Positions 1 through 8,970 of a stretch of 64,000 bases of DNA are shown here, in pieces. The stretch's first letter is position 1; each line of letters starts with the position of its first letter. The position numbers and the translations under genes are program-made. This stretch comes from Pseudomonas sp. CFII64 (GTDB taxonomy: Bacteria; Pseudomonadota; Gammaproteobacteria; Pseudomonadales; Pseudomonadaceae). Under the pieces are notes generated by a model, which was not told the DNA's origin, made no database searches, and saw only the letters and a program-made list of their open reading frames with translations. The stretch spans positions 58,737 to 122,736 of the forward strand of contig NZ_ATLO01000011.1 of assembly GCF_000416235.1 (NCBI RefSeq). Direction: 5' to 3'.

Positions 1-1
1 G

Positions 2-1465
2 AATACCGCTGTGGTGCTGGGGCTTGGCCTGGCGCTATCGTCCACCGCATTCGGCCTGCAAAGCCTGGCTGAACGCAAGGAGCTGAATCTGCCCCATGGC
101 CGACTGGCCTTCGCCATCCTGCTGTTTCAGGACATTGCCGCGATTCCCTTGATCGCCATGGTGCCCTTCCTCGCGGGCTCCGATCACAACCTCAGCGCCA
201 GCGAAGGCCTGAATCACGGCCTGCGCGTGTTGGGCAGTATCGCGATTGTCGTGGTTGGCGGCCGCTATCTGCTGCGCCCGGTGTTTCGCATTGTCGCCAA
301 GACCAAAATCCAGGAAGTGTCCACGGCGACCGCCTTGCTGGTGGTGATCGGCACCGCCTGGCTGATGGATCAGGTCGGGGTGTCCATGGCCTTGGGCGCG
401 TTCCTCGCCGGGCTGCTGCTCGCCGACTCGGAATACCGTCACGAACTTGAATCCCAGATCGAGCCCTTCAAAGGTTTGCTGCTGGGGCTGTTTTTCATGA
501 GCGTTGGCATGGGCGCCAACCTCAGCCTGTTGCTCAGCGAGCCTGCCATTGTCCTGGGGCTGACGCTGTTGCTGGTATGCATCAAGCTGCCGCTGCTGTT
601 TCTGGTCGGCCGCCTGGCGGGTGGTCTGGGCAGACAAAGCGCCTTGCGCCTGGGCATTGTGCTTGCTGCTGGCGGTGAGTTCGCTTTCGTCGTGTTCAAG
701 ATCGGCAGCGATCAAGGCCTGTTCGATGCGCGGCTGTACGACATTCTGGTGCTGACCATCACCTTGTCCATGGCCATGACACCCTTGTTGCTGCTGGCCA
801 TTGCTCGCTGGCTCAAGCCGAAAAAAGTGGTTATCGAAGTTCCGGACGAATACAAGGACATCAATACCGACTCGCCTCGGGTGGTGATCGCCGGCATGGG
901 CCGCATGGGCCAGATCGTGGCGCGTATCCTGCGCGCGCAGAACGTCCCGTTCGTGGCGCTGGATACCGCCGTGGAATCCATCGAATTCTCCCGCAGCTTC
1001 GGCAACGTGCCGGTGTTTTATGGCGACCCGCTGCGTCCTGAAATCCTGCGTGCCGCCAAGGTCGATCAGGCGGAATTTTTCGTCATTGCCACCGACGATC
1101 CGGACACCAACATCAAGACCGCCGAACTGGTGCGCAAGCTGTATCCGAATATGAAAATCATCGCCAGGGCGCGTAACCGCCAGCATGTGCATCGGCTTAT
1201 CGATGTGGGCGCCCAGGCCGTTCGGGAAACCTTCTATTCAAGCCTGGAAATGAGCCGCCAGACCTTGCTCGGACTGGGCTTGAGCCAGGCCCAGGCCGAC
1301 GCGCGCATCAATCGCTTCAAGCGCCATGACGAACAGGTGCTCGCCGCGCAGCATCTGGTGTATGACGATGCAGCCAAAGTGCTGCAAACGGCGCGGGAAG
1401 CGCGCAAGGAACTGGAACAATTGTTTGATGCGGATCGACGCGAGGAAGAGTTGGTCAAGGATTGA
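2..1465 (+). CDS. Kef-type monovalent cation/proton antiporter, 3' part
   Basis: The reading frame is open from base 2, so the start lies upstream of the window; 487 residues are visible. The first ~265 residues form the last membrane segments of a CPA2-family cation/proton exchanger, including the LLFQDIAAIPL stretch typical of Kef proteins and a series of Leu/Gly-rich helices. A cytoplasmic TrkA-N (RCK) domain follows at about residues 290-410, with the nucleotide-binding motif GMGRMG and later an acidic residue before VESIEF. This is the KefB/KefC layout: K+ efflux coupled to H+ uptake in the inner membrane, gated through the RCK domain, in enterobacteria by glutathione adducts. The C-terminal tail is charged and probably helical. 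KefB, KefC and the related YbaL cannot be separated without the N-terminus. Confidence 0.9.
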   Translation, partial: NTAVVLGLGLALSSTAFGLQSLAERKELNLPHGRLAFAILLFQDIAAIPLIAMVPFLAGSDHNLSASEGLNHGLRVLGSIAIVVVGGRYLLRPVFRIVAKTKIQEVSTATALLVVIGTAWLMDQVGVSMALGAFLAGLLLADSEYRHELESQIEPFKGLLLGLFFMSVGMGANLSLLLSEPAIVLGLTLLLVCIKLPLLFLVGRLAGGLGRQSALRLGIVLAAGGEFAFVVFKIGSDQGLFDARLYDILVLTITLSMAMTPLLLLAIARWLKPKKVVIEVPDEYKDINTDSPRVVIAGMGRMGQIVARILRAQNVPFVALDTAVESIEFSRSFGNVPVFYGDPLRPEILRAAKVDQAEFFVIATDDPDTNIKTAELVRKLYPNMKIIARARNRQHVHRLIDVGAQAVRETFYSSLEMSRQTLLGLGLSQAQADARINRFKRHDEQVLAAQHLVYDDAAKVLQTAREARKELEQLFDADRREEELVKD

Positions 1466-1490
1466 TACCCTACCGCGTTGCGTAGCGTTC

Positions 1491-1757
1491 GGTAGGACCG
1501 GACTTGTCCGGGAAGGCGTCGGCGCAGACACCGGATTGGATCAGGCGAATGATGTCGGCCAATCCGCCGCCTTCGGGGACAAGTCCCCTCCTACCGGTTG
1601 GCGCAGATCAGGTAGGACCGGATTTGTCCGGGAAGGCGTCGGGGTTACCAAGGAATATCTTCCGCGCTTGCGCCGGCCTCTTCGGGGACAAGTCCCCTCC
1701 TACCGGTTGGCGCAGATCAGGTAGGACCGGACTTGTCCGGGAAGGCGTCGGGGTTGC
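1491..1757. repeat. Tandem REP/REPIN-type palindrome cluster
   Basis: Three copies of a unit starting GTAGGACCGGA[CT]TTGTCC begin near 1491, 1611 and 1721. They alternate with two copies of the opposite arm (CGGGGACAAGTCCCCTCCTACC), near 1575 and 1683. The arms fold back on each other, and the connecting text GTTGGCGCAGATCAG is repeated exactly. It lies between two convergent genes, the usual place for Pseudomonas REP elements. The same unit reappears at 48078-48150 and, diverged, at 54852-54944. Confidence 0.85.
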
Positions 1758-1780
1758 CAAGGACTATCTTGCGCGCTATC

Positions 1781-2983
1781 TCAGCCCAAGACTTCACTCA
1801 ATGGAATGAAATTGACCCACTCGCCTTCGCCAAAGGTGCGCTCTTCCAGGACTTCGATCAGCCCATCGGCCCAGGCGGCGCTGCGCAACACCCCTGAACT
1901 CTGGTTGCGATAAAACACCGCCCGGCCTTGCTCAAGACGGCCGCGCAGGTATTCGCGACGGTGACCCGGCCGGGTCCAGGCGAATCCCGCAGGCACGGGG
2001 AATTGCAACGGCGTGACATCTTGTACACCCTGGCGCCGCAGCAGGTAAGGCCGCGCCAACAGGGCGAAGGTGACCAGGGTCGAAGCGGGGTTGCCCGGCA
2101 GACCGATCACCGGCACACCCCGAAAATGGCCGAATGTCAGCGGTTTGCCGGGTTTGATCGCCAGCTTCCAGAGGGATAATTCGCCCTCCTCGCGCAACGC
2201 ATGACCGAGAAAATCAGCCTCGCCCACCGAAACGCCACCGGTGGAGAGAATCAGGTCCACATCATTGAGCGCGCCCAGGGCCGTGCGGGTTTTTTCCAGG
2301 TCATCCGGAAGAATCCCGGCATCAATGACTTCGCACTCCAGACGTTTGAGCCAGCTGCACAACAGCACGCGATTGCTGTTGTAGATCTGCCCCGGCCCCA
2401 GTGGCTGGCCCGGTTCGATCAACTCGTCGCCGGTGGACAACACAGCCACGCGCACCCGACGGATCACATCGACTTCGCCCAAGCCGAGCGAAGCCGTCAG
2501 CCCAAGCTCAATAGGGCCAAGACGGGTTCCGGCGGCGAGCACCTTATCGCCCACCCGGGTTTCCTGGCCTTGGGGGCGAATGTTCTGCCCGTCGAGCAAC
2601 GGTTCAATAAACGAAACCCGCTCATCGGCCTGCACCACTGCGTTTTCCTGCATCTCGACACAATCGGCGCCTTGCGGAACCGGAGCGCCAGTGAAGATCC
2701 GCGCACAAGTGCCGGGCGTCAGAGGTTCAGGGGCCTGGCCGGCGAAAATCCGTTGACTGACCTGCAGCGGTTCCCCGCGCCAATCAGCGAGACGCAGCGC
2801 GTACCCGTCCATGGCGCTGTTGGGCCATGGCGGCAGATCCAGCGTCGAAATCAGATCCTCCGCCAGCACACGACCCTGCGCGCTGGTCACCGGCACCCGT
2901 TCACGTTCAGTAATGGGCGTGGCCGCAGCCATTTCCAGCAGACGCGCAAGCGCGTCTTCGACCGGCATCAAAGGCTTGCTCAT
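1781..2983 (-). CDS. moeA: Molybdopterin molybdenumtransferase MoeA
   Basis: MoeA inserts molybdenum into adenylylated molybdopterin to form the molybdenum cofactor. The 400-residue product has the family length. It has the N-terminal PWPNSAMDGYA segment, the MPT-binding-domain motifs STGDEL and STGGVSVGEADF around residues 185-255, and the GLPGNPAS loop near residue 300, with the C-terminal beta domain after it. The ATG at 2983 follows the moaB stop by only 6 bases, so the two form one operon. Its cofactor is needed by the nitrate reductase encoded 30 kb away in this window. Confidence 0.96.
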   Translation of the reverse strand: MSKPLMPVEDALARLLEMAAATPITERERVPVTSAQGRVLAEDLISTLDLPPWPNSAMDGYALRLADWRGEPLQVSQRIFAGQAPEPLTPGTCARIFTGAPVPQGADCVEMQENAVVQADERVSFIEPLLDGQNIRPQGQETRVGDKVLAAGTRLGPIELGLTASLGLGEVDVIRRVRVAVLSTGDELIEPGQPLGPGQIYNSNRVLLCSWLKRLECEVIDAGILPDDLEKTRTALGALNDVDLILSTGGVSVGEADFLGHALREEGELSLWKLAIKPGKPLTFGHFRGVPVIGLPGNPASTLVTFALLARPYLLRRQGVQDVTPLQFPVPAGFAWTRPGHRREYLRGRLEQGRAVFYRNQSSGVLRSAAWADGLIEVLEERTFGEGEWVNFIPLSEVLG

Positions 2984-2989
2984 GGACGG

Positions 2990-3529
2990 CTACCCACGCG
3001 TAGCGCAGGGCTCGGCCTGCTTGAGGTGCGGCACGAAGTTGCACGGGCGAAAACGCGAATCCAGCTGCTGGGCGAGAATCCCGTCCCAACCGGTGCGCAC
3101 CGCATTGGTCGAGCCCGGCAGACAGCACACCAACGTGCCATTGGCCAGGCCTGCGAGGGCGCGGGACTGGATCGTCGAAGTGCCGATATCGGGCACGGAA
3201 ATCTGCCGGAACAGCTCGCCGAAACCGTCGACTTGCTTGTCCAGCAGGCAACCCACGGCTTCTGGTGTGCTGTCGCGACCGGTGAAACCGGTGCCGCCAG
3301 TGATCAGTACGACCTGCACCTCGTCATCGGCGATCCAGGTCGCCACCTGGGCGCGGATCTTGTACAGGTCATCCTTGAGCAGGACACGCTCGATCAGGTT
3401 GTGACCGGCCTCGGTAAGGCGGTCGACAAACATCTGGCCGGAGGTATCGGTCTCCCGGGAGCGGGTGTCGCTGACGGTCAGCACAGCGATGTTCAAGGGC
3501 ACGAAAGGTGTGTCAGCCTTGGCTTTCAT
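2990..3529 (-). CDS. moaB: Molybdenum cofactor biosynthesis protein MoaB
   Basis: MoaB/MogA-family proteins adenylylate molybdopterin before metal insertion by MoeA. The reading frame extends further upstream, but the start at 3529 gives a 179-residue product beginning MKAKADTPFVPLNIAVLTVSD, which matches the family N-terminus. Visible motifs are the conserved SDTRS-DTSGQ region (residues 20-32), the substrate loop ITGGTGFTGRDSTPEA (residues 76-91) and LPGSTNAV (138-145). It is the first gene of a two-gene operon with moeA and is divergent from mobA. Confidence 0.95.
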   Translation of the reverse strand: MKAKADTPFVPLNIAVLTVSDTRSRETDTSGQMFVDRLTEAGHNLIERVLLKDDLYKIRAQVATWIADDEVQVVLITGGTGFTGRDSTPEAVGCLLDKQVDGFGELFRQISVPDIGTSTIQSRALAGLANGTLVCCLPGSTNAVRTGWDGILAQQLDSRFRPCNFVPHLKQAEPCATRG

Positions 3530-3607
3530 AGGCTCAATCCAGTTGTCTAGGAAACAGCCCGGTGTTATATCACAGCACTCCTTTTCACTGCCTCGGTTAA
3601 GTCTGCC

Positions 3608-4201
3608 ATGTCCGGTTCCGCTCCTCTCCCGCCCTGCTCGATCCTGCTGCTGGCCGGCGGCCAGGGCCAGCGCATGGGCGGCCGCGATAAAGGCCTGGTC
3701 GAATGGCGCGGCGAACCACTGATCCAGCATCTTCATCGCCTGACCCGGCCCCTGACCGATGATCTGATCATTTCCTGCAATCGCAACATCGAACAGTACG
3801 CCCGCTATGCCGATCAATTAGTGCAAGACAATAACGCTGATTTCAACGGACCACTGGCGGGTATTCGTGCAGCGCTGGCCGTGGCCCGGCATGACGTTCT
3901 GCTGGTGCTGCCCTGCGATGTGCCACTGATTGATGGCGAGTTGTTGCGAACGCTGCGTGAGATGGCGTTTGCGCACCCTGATCAACCGGTAATGATTCGT
4001 GAAGGTGAACACTGGCAACCGTTGCTGTGTATGATTCCCACCCGTCATGCCGCCGCTTTCGAAGCGGCCTGGCAGGCGGGTGAACGAAGCCCCCGCCGGA
4101 CCATGGAGCAGTTTCAGCCGGTTGCTGTGCAGTGCGCGGCCGGCGACCCCCGTCTGGCGAACTTCAACACCCCGGATCTGTTGACGCGGATCAGCGTTTA
4201 A
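3608..4201 (+). CDS. mobA: Molybdenum cofactor guanylyltransferase MobA
   Basis: MobA transfers GMP from GTP to Mo-molybdopterin, giving the MGD form used by DMSO-reductase-family enzymes such as the nitrate reductase in this window. The 197-residue protein has the diagnostic N-terminal signature [19 protein letters not shown] (residues 15-33) and the metal-binding DVPL segment near residue 102. It is transcribed divergently from moaB across a 78-base gap, giving a compact moeA-moaB/mobA cofactor locus. Confidence 0.95.
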   Translation: MSGSAPLPPCSILLLAGGQGQRMGGRDKGLVEWRGEPLIQHLHRLTRPLTDDLIISCNRNIEQYARYADQLVQDNNADFNGPLAGIRAALAVARHDVLLVLPCDVPLIDGELLRTLREMAFAHPDQPVMIREGEHWQPLLCMIPTRHAAAFEAAWQAGERSPRRTMEQFQPVAVQCAAGDPRLANFNTPDLLTRISV

Positions 4202-4298
4202 CGTTCTGCAGCCCGCAAGGGTTACTATTCATGGAACTTGCTGGCGGTACATACGTCTGAACGTCAGTTAACTAAAAGAATCCTCTGGAGACACAGTA

Positions 4299-4523
4299 AT
4301 GAAACAACGGACCCTTCCCGCTGCCTTTCTGCTCGCATTGAGCCTCGCCTCCCTCGCTGGCTGCGCATCGCCCACTGTGATCACCTTGACTGACGGCCGT
4401 GAAATCCAGGCTGTCGATACCCCTAAATACGATGAAGAGTCGGGTTTCTACGAATTCAAGCAACTCGATGGCAAAGAAACCCGCGTCAACAAGGATCAGG
4501 TGCGTACCGTCAAAGACCTTTGA
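4299..4523 (+). CDS. YgdI/YgdR-family small lipoprotein
   Basis: A 74-residue protein with a lipoprotein signal peptide: charged MKQR start, hydrophobic core, and lipobox LAGC with Cys at residue 22. The mature part matches the DUF903 family, including ITLTDGREIQAVDTPKYD and FYEFKQLDGKE, which forms a small SH3-like beta barrel in the envelope. Function is unknown. A good Shine-Dalgarno (CTGGAGA) precedes the ATG. It stands alone and is closed by a strong terminator. Confidence 0.88.
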   Translation: MKQRTLPAAFLLALSLASLAGCASPTVITLTDGREIQAVDTPKYDEESGFYEFKQLDGKETRVNKDQVRTVKDL

Positions 4524-4545
4524 TGGTGATGTGATCCAGTTGCTG

Positions 4546-4571
4546 AAAAACCCGCTGTTGCGGGTTTTTTT
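4546..4571 (+). terminator. Rho-independent terminator after the YgdI/R lipoprotein
   Basis: AAAAACCCGC-TGTT-GCGGGTTTTTTT: a GC hairpin with a T-run, 22 bases after the stop. The A-run on the other side means it may also serve the convergent pseudouridine synthase gene. Confidence 0.9.
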
Positions 4572-4586
4572 GCGTCTGGAGTATGG

Positions 4587-5477
4587 CTACCAGTCCAGCT
4601 TGATCTGACTTTCGAACGCCCGCGGCTCACCGCTCAGTGGATCGATGAAATGCAGGCCCTGCGCCAGAAGTTTCAGCGGTCGGGCGTAATCGTCCACGGC
4701 ATCCTTGATGACCTCGGGATAAAACGGATCGTTGCAGATCCCGGCACCCAGCGCCGCCATGTGCACCCGCAACTGATGCTTCTTGCCGGTCACCGGATAA
4801 AGCCCATAGCGCCACAGATCGCCATTTTTCTCGCAGACTTCAATCCGGGTTTCGGTATTGCTGACGCCCGGACCTTCCTGCATGCGGAAGAACGGTTCGC
4901 CCTCGATGAGTCGGGTTTTGTGCAGCAAAGGAAAATCCACGCCCGGCAAGGCCGCAGCGATAGCTTCGTAGCGTTTGTCGATCTTGCGGGTGGGAAACAG
5001 CGACTGATAAGCCGAGCGCGTCTGTTTGTTGGCGGAAAACAGCACCAGCCCTGCGGTGTGCCGATCAATCCGATGCAGCGGCACCAGATCCGGATTGTCC
5101 AGACGCCGGATCAGGCGGCGCAACAGCGTTTGCTCGACATATTCCCCGGCTGGCGTCACCGGTAAAAAATGCGGTTTGTCCGCCACCACCAGATGCGCGT
5201 CGGCGTACAGAATCGCCTCCACAACCGGGATCGGCGTTTCGTTGGGCACTTCGCGAAAATAGTGAATCCGCAAGCCTTCCCGGTACGCCAGAGCGGGTGT
5301 AATCGGCGCGCCCTGAGCATCCAGCACCCGGTCCCGCGCCATGCGATCCAGCCATTGCTCACGACTGATGGCCTTGAAGTGTGCGCACAGACAGTCCAAC
5401 ACCGTCGCCCATGGGCCCGCAGGTAAATAAAGCGTGCTGGCCTGACTGTCTGCGGCAGAAAAAACGGGATCGGACAT
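4587..5477 (-). CDS. RluA-family pseudouridine synthase
   Basis: The catalytic segment HRIDRHTAGLVLFSA (Asp in HRxDR is the nucleophile) lies in the middle of the protein, with the downstream KRYEAIAA and KKHQLRVHMAALG motifs of the RluA superfamily. It isomerises uridine to pseudouridine in structured RNA; the exact target (rRNA or tRNA-32 type) cannot be read from the sequence. The ATG at 5477 (296 residues, MSDPVFSA...) is preferred over one at 5507, because an AAGAGC stretch precedes it. No N-terminal S4 domain is obvious. Confidence 0.88.
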   Translation of the reverse strand: MSDPVFSAADSQASTLYLPAGPWATVLDCLCAHFKAISREQWLDRMARDRVLDAQGAPITPALAYREGLRIHYFREVPNETPIPVVEAILYADAHLVVADKPHFLPVTPAGEYVEQTLLRRLIRRLDNPDLVPLHRIDRHTAGLVLFSANKQTRSAYQSLFPTRKIDKRYEAIAAALPGVDFPLLHKTRLIEGEPFFRMQEGPGVSNTETRIEVCEKNGDLWRYGLYPVTGKKHQLRVHMAALGAGICNDPFYPEVIKDAVDDYARPLKLLAQGLHFIDPLSGEPRAFESQIKLDW

Positions 5478-5551
5478 GCGCGGGCTCTTGGTTGACTGGC
5501 GCGGCATTATCGCTCAAGCCCGTCTCAGAACCCAGCGTGGCGACGCGTGGA

Positions 5552-6073
5552 TCAGATCACCCCGCAAGCCATGCGCTCGCCCCCGCCACCCAAAGGCTTG
5601 GGGACATCCGCATGGTTATCGGCACCGGCATGGATCATCAGCGCGTGATCCTTGACCTGGGAAAGCTTCTTCAAGCGCGGCGCCAGCACCGGATAGGTCG
5701 CCATGCCGTCTGCGCTCACATAGATTGCCGGAAGATCGCCCAGATGCCCTTCGGCGTAAGGTCCAAGGTGCTTGCCGGTCTTGCCTGGATCGAAATGGCC
5801 GCCCGCTGCCTCGGCGGCCACCTTGACCCCGTCCTTCATGGCCGCTTCACAACTGGCGTTGGCATGCACATGAAAGCCATGCACGCCGGCGGGCAGTGAT
5901 TTCAGGTTGGGCGTGAATAACAGGCCGTAGGGTGTTTCGCTGATGATGACCTCGCCGATCGGCTGAGGCGCATCGGTCGCGCTGACCAGGTTCATGGGCA
6001 CCGAGCGGGTTTCGGCGAATGCACTGTTAAGGGATACAGCGCCAACCAAGCCAAGCCATAGATAAGATTTCAT
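5552..6073 (-). CDS. sodC: Periplasmic Cu/Zn superoxide dismutase SodC
   Basis: It dismutates superoxide in the periplasm. The 173-residue precursor begins with a Sec signal peptide (MKSYLWLGLVGAVSLNSAFA). Metal ligands are visible in HGFHVHANASCE (copper His pair and disulfide Cys), GGHFDPGKTGKHLGPY-EGHLGDLP (zinc loop) and HAGADNHADVPKPLGGGGERMACGVI (C-terminal Cys). The start at 6073 is chosen because the signal peptide begins there and CTGGAGA precedes it; the frame stays open to 6136 but adds no signal-like sequence. Confidence 0.95.
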   Translation of the reverse strand: MKSYLWLGLVGAVSLNSAFAETRSVPMNLVSATDAPQPIGEVIISETPYGLLFTPNLKSLPAGVHGFHVHANASCEAAMKDGVKVAAEAAGGHFDPGKTGKHLGPYAEGHLGDLPAIYVSADGMATYPVLAPRLKKLSQVKDHALMIHAGADNHADVPKPLGGGGERMACGVI

Positions 6074-6271
6074 CAGTTCTCCAGGTCGTTCGAGACGTGT
6101 GGATGGCAGGAAAAACGCCGAGCGTTTCACTGCCAAGATGAAAGGTGTACTGCGTTTTATCCTGCTCTCTCACCCGTCAAAGGTTCTCGAAGCCTAGGGA
6201 ACCTGACCCGTCAGGTCAAAGTCTGGCCGTCTGATTTAATCTCTTGCAACACTAAAGCAAGCCAACAATCC

Positions 6272-6327
6272 CTTGTAGGACCGCTTTAGCCGGGAGAGCG
6301 CCCTCCCGGCTAAAGCGGTCCTACAAG
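6272..6327. repeat. Perfect 25-bp inverted repeat (REP-type palindrome)
   Basis: Arms 6272-6296 and 6303-6327 are exact reverse complements around a 6-base loop. Each begins CTTGTAGGACCGCTTTAGCC. It is a REPIN-like doublet of the GTAGGACCG-class found elsewhere in the window, between two genes of the same strand. It may also stop transcription from the glutaredoxin-like gene. Confidence 0.88.
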
Positions 6328-6348
6328 AGCATTCTGCCCTTTGAGCGC

Positions 6349-6588
6349 TCACTTGCGTAAAAACGTCACGATCTGCTCGGCATCGAACGGCCAGTCCAGC
6401 TCCGCGCCAGTATCGACGCGCCGCAGGACAGGAATGCGCAGAGCGTAATCATCAAACAGTCTTTCGTGCTCGCTGATGTCCACCAACTCAACCAGCAAAC
6501 CATGCTCGACCAGCGGCAACAACTCGGCTTCAGCGACTTCGCATAAATGGCAACCCAAGGTACCGAATAGCTGGCATTCCGGAGGCAT
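6349..6588 (-). CDS. Glutaredoxin-like protein
   Basis: A 79-residue thioredoxin-fold protein with the redox pair CHLC close to the N-terminus (FGTLGCHLCEVAE) and the cis-Pro region RIPVLRR near residue 51, matching short glutaredoxin-family (DUF836) proteins. It probably takes part in thiol-disulfide exchange in the cytoplasm; the substrate is unknown. The ATG at 6588, preceded by GAGGG, is preferred to an upstream TTG at 6606. Confidence 0.82.
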   Translation of the reverse strand: MPPECQLFGTLGCHLCEVAEAELLPLVEHGLLVELVDISEHERLFDDYALRIPVLRRVDTGAELDWPFDAEQIVTFLRK

Positions 6589-6675
6589 GGCAAGGCCCTC
6601 AAGCAAGAAAACGGACGGTTATTCTAGGCTCGCTGGACTTCAGGCGTCGAGCCACGCGAGTCACCCTCAAACGGC

Positions 6676-7296
6676 TTACAACGGTGCGGCCGGGGTACGC
6701 CAGTCCGGCGCCCGGAACGCCGCGTCGGCGCCGGACATTTTCATTGAAATACGATCCAGCAGGGACTCGGCGGTGTACTTGGTCGTGGTCGAACTGAAGG
6801 CAATCAACAGCAATCCTGCCACCAGCGCTGAGGACGGGATTCTACCCGGACGGATATTTTCCAGCCCGAGCAGAAACACCAAGGCCGCGAGTGAGCCCAC
6901 CAGGGCGCCGGCAATCGCTTCGGGCAATGGATGGATGAAAGGCGCCACGCAAAAAATGCTGAACGCCCAACCCAGGATCAACCCCAGCGCCGCGGCCGGC
7001 CAGCGCAGCGCCAGGTGCAGCTGCCGAGCCAACAGACTCAAGCCGACGATGAGCACCAGGCAAGTATTCATCGCGTGGCCGCTGAATACGTAAATACCCA
7101 GACTTTCGATGGCCACACCCCAGCCCTTGAACAGGATCTTGCTGGTAATCACGATTGAATACGCCACCACCACCGTTGCTATCCACAACATCGCCGAGCG
7201 GTGCGAACGGGTCGTCCATAACCACGCGGTAATCACCAGTACGGCAGGCAGCATGACGGTGATGCCGCCGTAGGGCGTGAGGGTATGGAGATTCAT
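6676..7296 (-). CDS. PAP2-like integral membrane protein with degenerate active site
   Basis: A 206-residue protein with about six membrane helices. It resembles PAP2-superfamily lipid phosphatases in two places: FSGHAMN around residues 70-76 (PSGH motif) and IHPLPEAIAGALVG around residues 120-133 (H-x3-D motif). The first motif (K-x6-RP) is not seen, the Arg of motif 3 is missing, and its Asp is Glu. It may be an inactive or divergent relative, acting on or sensing lipid phosphates. Neighbours give no further clue. Confidence 0.6.
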   Translation of the reverse strand: MNLHTLTPYGGITVMLPAVLVITAWLWTTRSHRSAMLWIATVVVAYSIVITSKILFKGWGVAIESLGIYVFSGHAMNTCLVLIVGLSLLARQLHLALRWPAAALGLILGWAFSIFCVAPFIHPLPEAIAGALVGSLAALVFLLGLENIRPGRIPSSALVAGLLLIAFSSTTTKYTAESLLDRISMKMSGADAAFRAPDWRTPAAPL

Positions 7297-7410
7297 CGTG
7301 AAATAGTCCCCGCAGTGGCGTGCCTGGACGCCTATAAGAGCAGAACGCCTTGCTTTTCTGCCAGCAGATTTTTAACCGTCATGACTCAACCCGCTGCCGA
7401 CGATTGACGC

Positions 7411-8619
7411 TCAGTCCTGACTCACCGCACCGATCTTGTGAATCGACAGGTCGGCGCCGTAATACTCTTGTTCCTGGCTCAGGCGCAGACCAATGATCAG
7501 CTTGATTGCGCCGTAAACAGCAAAGCCGCCGAGCAACGCCACCAGCACACCGAGCCCGCTGCCGATAACCTGGCTGATCAAGCTCACGCCACCCAGCCCG
7601 CCGAGCGCTGTCTGGCCGAAGATGCCACAGGCGATACCGCCCCAGACACCGCACAGGCCATGTAACGGCCACACGCCCAACACGTCGTCGATTTTCCAGC
7701 GCACTTGCGCGGCGGTGAAACACCAGACGAACAAAGCGCCAGCGACGATGCCGGTGAGCAATGCGCCGATGGGATGCATCAGGTCCGAACCGGCGCAGAT
7801 TGCCACCAACCCGGCCAAAGGGCCGTTATGCAAAAAGCCTGGGTCGTTGCGCCCGACAATCAATGCCGCGACCGTCCCGCCAACCATGGCCATCAATGAA
7901 TTGACCGCCACCAGCCCGCTGACGCCTTGCAAGGTCTGGGCGCTCATGACGTTGAAGCCGAACCAGCCGACAATCAGAATCCACGATCCAAGCGCCAGAA
8001 ACGGAATGCTCGAAGGTGGATAAGCCACCAGACGCCCTTCCCGATAACGCCCGTTGCGCGGTCCGAGCAGCAACACCGCCGCCAACGCCAACCAGCCGCC
8101 CATGGCATGAACCACGACAGAACCGGCGAAATCGTGGAAACTCGCGCCAAAGGACGAGGCCAGCCAACGTTGCAGGCCGAAATTGCCATTCCAGACTATG
8201 CCTTCAAAGAACGGATAGATGAACGCAACGATCAACACCGTGGCGCACAACTGCGGCGCAAACCGCGCACGCTCGGCGATGCCTCCGGAAATGATCGCCG
8301 GAATGGCCGCCGCGAACGTCAACAGAAAGAAGAATTTCACCAGCACGTAGCCGTGATCGGCACTGAGCACCGCCGCAGGCTGCAGAAAGCTGACGCCGTA
8401 GGAGATCCAGTAGCCTATAAAGAAATAGGCAAGGGTCGAGACGGCAAAGTCACTGAGGATTTTCGCCAGCGCGTTGACCTGGTTTTTCTGGCGGACGGTG
8501 CCCACTTCGAGGAACGCAAAGCCGGCATGCATGGCCAGAACCATGACCGCACCGAGCAGCAGAAACAGGGTATTGGAACTGTGAACCAATGTATCAACGG
8601 CGCTTTGTAAGTTATCCAT
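7411..8619 (-). CDS. Amt-family ammonium transporter
   Basis: A channel-like protein of about 402 residues with 11 predicted membrane helices. Both pore histidines are visible, in FAGSVVVHAMGG (with the preceding Asp of FHDFAG) and in PLHGLCGVWGG. The N-terminal LFLLLGAVMVLAMHAGFAFLEVGTVR is the Amt signature. It conducts ammonium across the inner membrane. No glnK lies beside it, unlike the usual glnK-amtB pair, so it is probably a second, paralogous Amt. The ATG at 8619 is used rather than the TTG just upstream. Confidence 0.92.
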   Translation of the reverse strand: MDNLQSAVDTLVHSSNTLFLLLGAVMVLAMHAGFAFLEVGTVRQKNQVNALAKILSDFAVSTLAYFFIGYWISYGVSFLQPAAVLSADHGYVLVKFFFLLTFAAAIPAIISGGIAERARFAPQLCATVLIVAFIYPFFEGIVWNGNFGLQRWLASSFGASFHDFAGSVVVHAMGGWLALAAVLLLGPRNGRYREGRLVAYPPSSIPFLALGSWILIVGWFGFNVMSAQTLQGVSGLVAVNSLMAMVGGTVAALIVGRNDPGFLHNGPLAGLVAICAGSDLMHPIGALLTGIVAGALFVWCFTAAQVRWKIDDVLGVWPLHGLCGVWGGIACGIFGQTALGGLGGVSLISQVIGSGLGVLVALLGGFAVYGAIKLIIGLRLSQEQEYYGADLSIHKIGAVSQD

Positions 8620-8970
8620 CAAGGCAGGCCTGCAAGCCGGAAAGGCACCAAAACAGCGCGATACAGCAGATGGCGCACCGAAGTGGTTCAGCTGCGCACT
8701 ATCGCCACAAGCCTCGCGACCCGCTTTGGCGCGTCAACGATATGCCTGACGCGCGGTTCAGGATTTTCCAGGGAGTTTTTAGAAAGAAAATACCGATTTC
8801 AGCCAGTTCCGCAGCCCTTGTGCTCTTAGTCGGCGCAATGATGCGGATGGCGCACCAGCAAGAAGCAAAAGCTGTACCAATCGCCGCATGCGGATCACGC
8901 TGCAATTGAAATGAACCTTCCGCAATTCGTCGGACTCGAAACATCCATACGCCACTGAACGGAGAACACT
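8620..8970. other. Divergent intergenic region, no gene seen
   Basis: About 350 bases between the ammonium transporter and the DUF883 gene. No convincing small ORF, RNA gene or hairpin was recognised. Two weak GC-N10-CC arrangements near 8636 and 8666 could be poor sigma-54 elements for the transporter but fall too far from consensus to call. Confidence 0.4.

Noticed and set aside
35..1192. Long minus-strand frame opposite the Kef-type gene
   Set aside because: It is a His/Gln-rich shadow of a GC-rich gene on the opposite strand, with no domain and no ribosome site.
8636..8680. Sigma-54-like GC-N10-CC patterns upstream of the ammonium transporter (minus strand)
   Set aside because: The spacing fits, but the flanking bases (CGGTGC, TGGTGC; CGGCT, CTGCT) are poor matches to TGGCAC/TTGC, unlike the three elements in the nitrate cluster.
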